DNA of 13,771 bases from contig JAGBRF010000158.1 of the NCBI GenBank assembly GCA_017632555.1, positions 1 to 13,771 of the forward strand, written 5' to 3'. The position numbers and the translations under genes are program-made. The stretch is from Alphaproteobacteria bacterium (GTDB lineage Bacteria; Pseudomonadota; Alphaproteobacteria; RF32; UBA3637). The notes under the pieces are model-generated. The model made no database searches. It worked only from the letters and a program-made list of their open reading frames with translations, and was not told the origin of the DNA. Positions 12,500 through 13,771 of the stretch are shown one piece after another. Positions within the stretch are counted from its first letter, which is position 1; each line of letters begins with the position of its first letter.

Positions 12500-12526
12500 T
12501 TTTTTTACTTTTTTTTAACTTTTTTT
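12500..12526. promoter_or_regulatory. Phased T-tracts in the divergent spacer (likely bent DNA)
   Basis: Runs of seven, eight and seven Ts at 12500-12506, 12509-12516 and 12520-12526 have centres about 10 bases apart, in phase with the helix. An A-rich run lies further left near 12477-12485. Phased A/T tracts bend DNA intrinsically. The block sits between the dsbA-like and fadL genes. Confidence 0.45.
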
Positions 12527-12531
12527 AATAA

Positions 12532-12555
12532 GTCAAAAATGTGACAATTTAGTCA
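12532..12555. promoter_or_regulatory. Alternating GTCA/TGAC half-sites upstream of fadL
   Basis: GTCA (12532-12535), TGAC (12542-12545) and GTCA (12552-12555) alternate in orientation with 6-base spacers, each 10 bases from the next. AGTCAAAA is repeated directly at 12531-12538 and 12551-12558. The block ends 16 bases before the fadL -35 box, a suitable place for an activator. The pattern is not a clean CRP or FNR site. Confidence 0.4.
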
Positions 12556-12571
12556 AAATAAATAAAAAAAA

Positions 12572-12599
12572 TTGCACACTTGTATATGCGTTATATAAA
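12572..12599 (+). promoter_or_regulatory. Candidate fadL promoter
   Basis: TTGCAC (12572-12577) and TATAAA (12594-12599) are 16 bases apart. Transcription would begin near 12606, leaving about 29 bases of leader containing the ribosome site AAAGGA at 12623-12628. Confidence 0.45.
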
Positions 12600-12634
12600 A
12601 AGGACATCGGTTCAAAAAAAAGAAAGGAAAAAAT

Positions 12635-13771
12635 ATGTTTTTGAAAAAAGCTTTATATATTATATGCGGTACTTGCATTGCTTCCGGGGCTATGGCTTCC
12701 GGTTATCAAGTGTCGGAATATTCTGCAACCGGAATCGGACGTGCATTTGCCGGTGCCGGTGTTGTCGGAGATGATTTTTCATCTATCGCATACAATCCGG
12801 CCGGTATGTCATATAATAAAACAAACGGCGCCCAATTAGGTGCGGCTGCAATTATTTTACATTCCGATTGGCGTGATAATGCATCAGGTCAAAAAGGTAA
12901 CTCAACAATGGCCCGTGTATTGCCGAATTTCTTTACGCAATATCGTTTTAATCAAGATTTAACGGTTGGTTTGGGTGCTTATGCGCCGTATGGTTTAATT
13001 ACCGATTATGACAATGATTGGCCCGGACGCGATCATGCCTTGTTTTCCGGTTTGAAAGCTGTTGACTTATCTTTGGGAGCTTCTTATAAAGTTCATCCGA
13101 TGGTTGCTTTGGGTGCTGCTGTGAACGGTCAATATGCGGATGCACGTCTGACAAGTGAAGATCCGACAGGTGCCAAAGGTTCTAAAGATTTGGATGGTAA
13201 AGATATGGCTGTCGGATACAGTTTGGGATTGACTGTGACACCACGTCAAGATATCCGTTTGGGTGTTTCTTATCGTTCCAAAGTCAGCCATGACATAGAT
13301 GGCGGATATTTAAGAATCAGCAACGCATCAATAGCTCCATTAAACGGATACACAAGGATTCATGCAAAAATTACAACGCCTGAACAAGTGTTATTCTCCG
13401 GTTCTTATGATGTAAACAAACAATGGACTGTATCGGCATCAGCACGTTGGACGCGTTGGAGCAGATTTAATAATTTGGATATCGTAACAAAAGAAGCTTC
13501 TGTGTTGGGTGCTGCCGGTTCAGTCGTTTCATCCACACATAAAAACTGGAAGAACGCATGGTTCTTTGCATTGGGTGCTGATTATAAAATCAATGAAAAC
13601 TGGACTGTTCGATTCGGTGGTGCTTATGATGAAACTGTTATCAAAGCTCCGGAATACAGAACAGCTCGTGTGCCGGACGGACGCAGAATATTTGCATCCT
13701 TGGGTGCATCTTATATGACGGGTAATTGGCAATACGACCTTGGCTACACACACGTTTGGATGCGTGGCGGA
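12635..13771 (+). CDS. fadL: FadL/OmpP1-family outer-membrane transporter, partial (3' end beyond the right edge)
   Basis: FadL-family beta barrels carry long-chain fatty acids or other hydrophobic compounds across the outer membrane, with an N-terminal hatch domain in the barrel. I read 379 codons from ATG 12635 to the window edge with no stop. A signal peptide occupies about 1-22 (KK at 4-5, then hydrophobic, ending GAMAS). The mature N-terminus SGYQVSEYSATGIGRAFAG and the hallmark SSIAYNPAGM at about 51-60 are typical of the hatch. Alternating beta-strand patterns with aromatic ends fill the rest, and NWKNAWFFALGADY near 309-322 and RVPDGRRIFASLGASY near 345-360 match late strands of the family. 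With FadL proteins near 420-450 residues, roughly the last 40-70 are missing. The start has AAAGGA at 12623-12628. The exact substrate cannot be told from sequence. Confidence 0.93.
   Translation, partial: MFLKKALYIICGTCIASGAMASGYQVSEYSATGIGRAFAGAGVVGDDFSSIAYNPAGMSYNKTNGAQLGAAAIILHSDWRDNASGQKGNSTMARVLPNFFTQYRFNQDLTVGLGAYAPYGLITDYDNDWPGRDHALFSGLKAVDLSLGASYKVHPMVALGAAVNGQYADARLTSEDPTGAKGSKDLDGKDMAVGYSLGLTVTPRQDIRLGVSYRSKVSHDIDGGYLRISNASIAPLNGYTRIHAKITTPEQVLFSGSYDVNKQWTVSASARWTRWSRFNNLDIVTKEASVLGAAGSVVSSTHKNWKNAWFFALGADYKINENWTVRFGGAYDETVIKAPEYRTARVPDGRRIFASLGASYMTGNWQYDLGYTHVWMRGG

Noticed and set aside
12542..12555. CRP or FNR binding site upstream of fadL
   Set aside because: TGTGA-N6-AGTCA lacks the symmetric TCACA half of CRP and there is no TTGAT-N4-ATCAA for FNR.
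1..13771. CRISPR arrays, tRNA or rRNA genes, insertion sequences
   Set aside because: No regularly spaced repeats, cloverleaf or rRNA-like sequence, transposase ORF or terminal inverted repeats were seen on either strand.

Overview
The window reads as chromosome of an AT-leaning alphaproteobacterium. Three genes point there: a TrcR (DUF1013) cell-cycle regulator and a GapR (DUF2312) nucleoid protein, both typical of Alphaproteobacteria, plus a VirB-type secretion ATPase pair of the kind common in host-associated members. The genetic code is standard and gene packing is tight, with good Shine-Dalgarno sites (GGAG/AGGAG). I cannot name the species; an uncultured gut or endosymbiont-like lineage is an inference. 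No gene-free stretch exceeds 300 bases. I saw no tRNA, rRNA, CRISPR array, insertion sequence or attachment site.

Layout. (1) 1-335: start of a two-cluster ferredoxin gene on the minus strand, running off the left edge, divergent from htpG. (2) 336-3704: htpG with its terminator, then an unrecognised exported 466-residue protein under a strong promoter that overlaps the end of the htpG terminator. (3) 3721-4885: a bidirectional terminator, then a convergent gene for a cysteine-rich lipoprotein whose ten-cysteine module is duplicated with an exact 110-residue offset. (4) 5125-9961: a plus-strand run virB3, virB4, lgt, and one ORF fusing a DUF2062 membrane domain to a PgeF/YfiH domain, closed by a bidirectional hairpin. 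(5) 10008-11347: a minus-strand operon trcR, phage-like P-loop NTPase, gapR. (6) 11495-12421: a membrane-anchored ScsC/DsbA-like thiol oxidoreductase with a cysteine cluster in its N-terminal tail. (7) 12635 to the right edge: a FadL-family outer-membrane channel, open at its 3' end.

How it may fit together. Much of the window concerns the cell envelope. Lgt lipidates lipoproteins such as the cysteine-rich one, a DsbA-like enzyme could handle its disulfides, and VirB3/VirB4 belong to an envelope-spanning secretion machine. PgeF-type proteins act on peptidoglycan precursors and FadL sits in the outer membrane. That these form one system is inference. The strongest leads are the repeated Cys-rich lipoprotein next to virB3, the DUF2062-PgeF fusion with a shortened PgeF core, the phage-type NTPase between two cell-cycle regulators, and several three-half-site operator-like elements at promoters.
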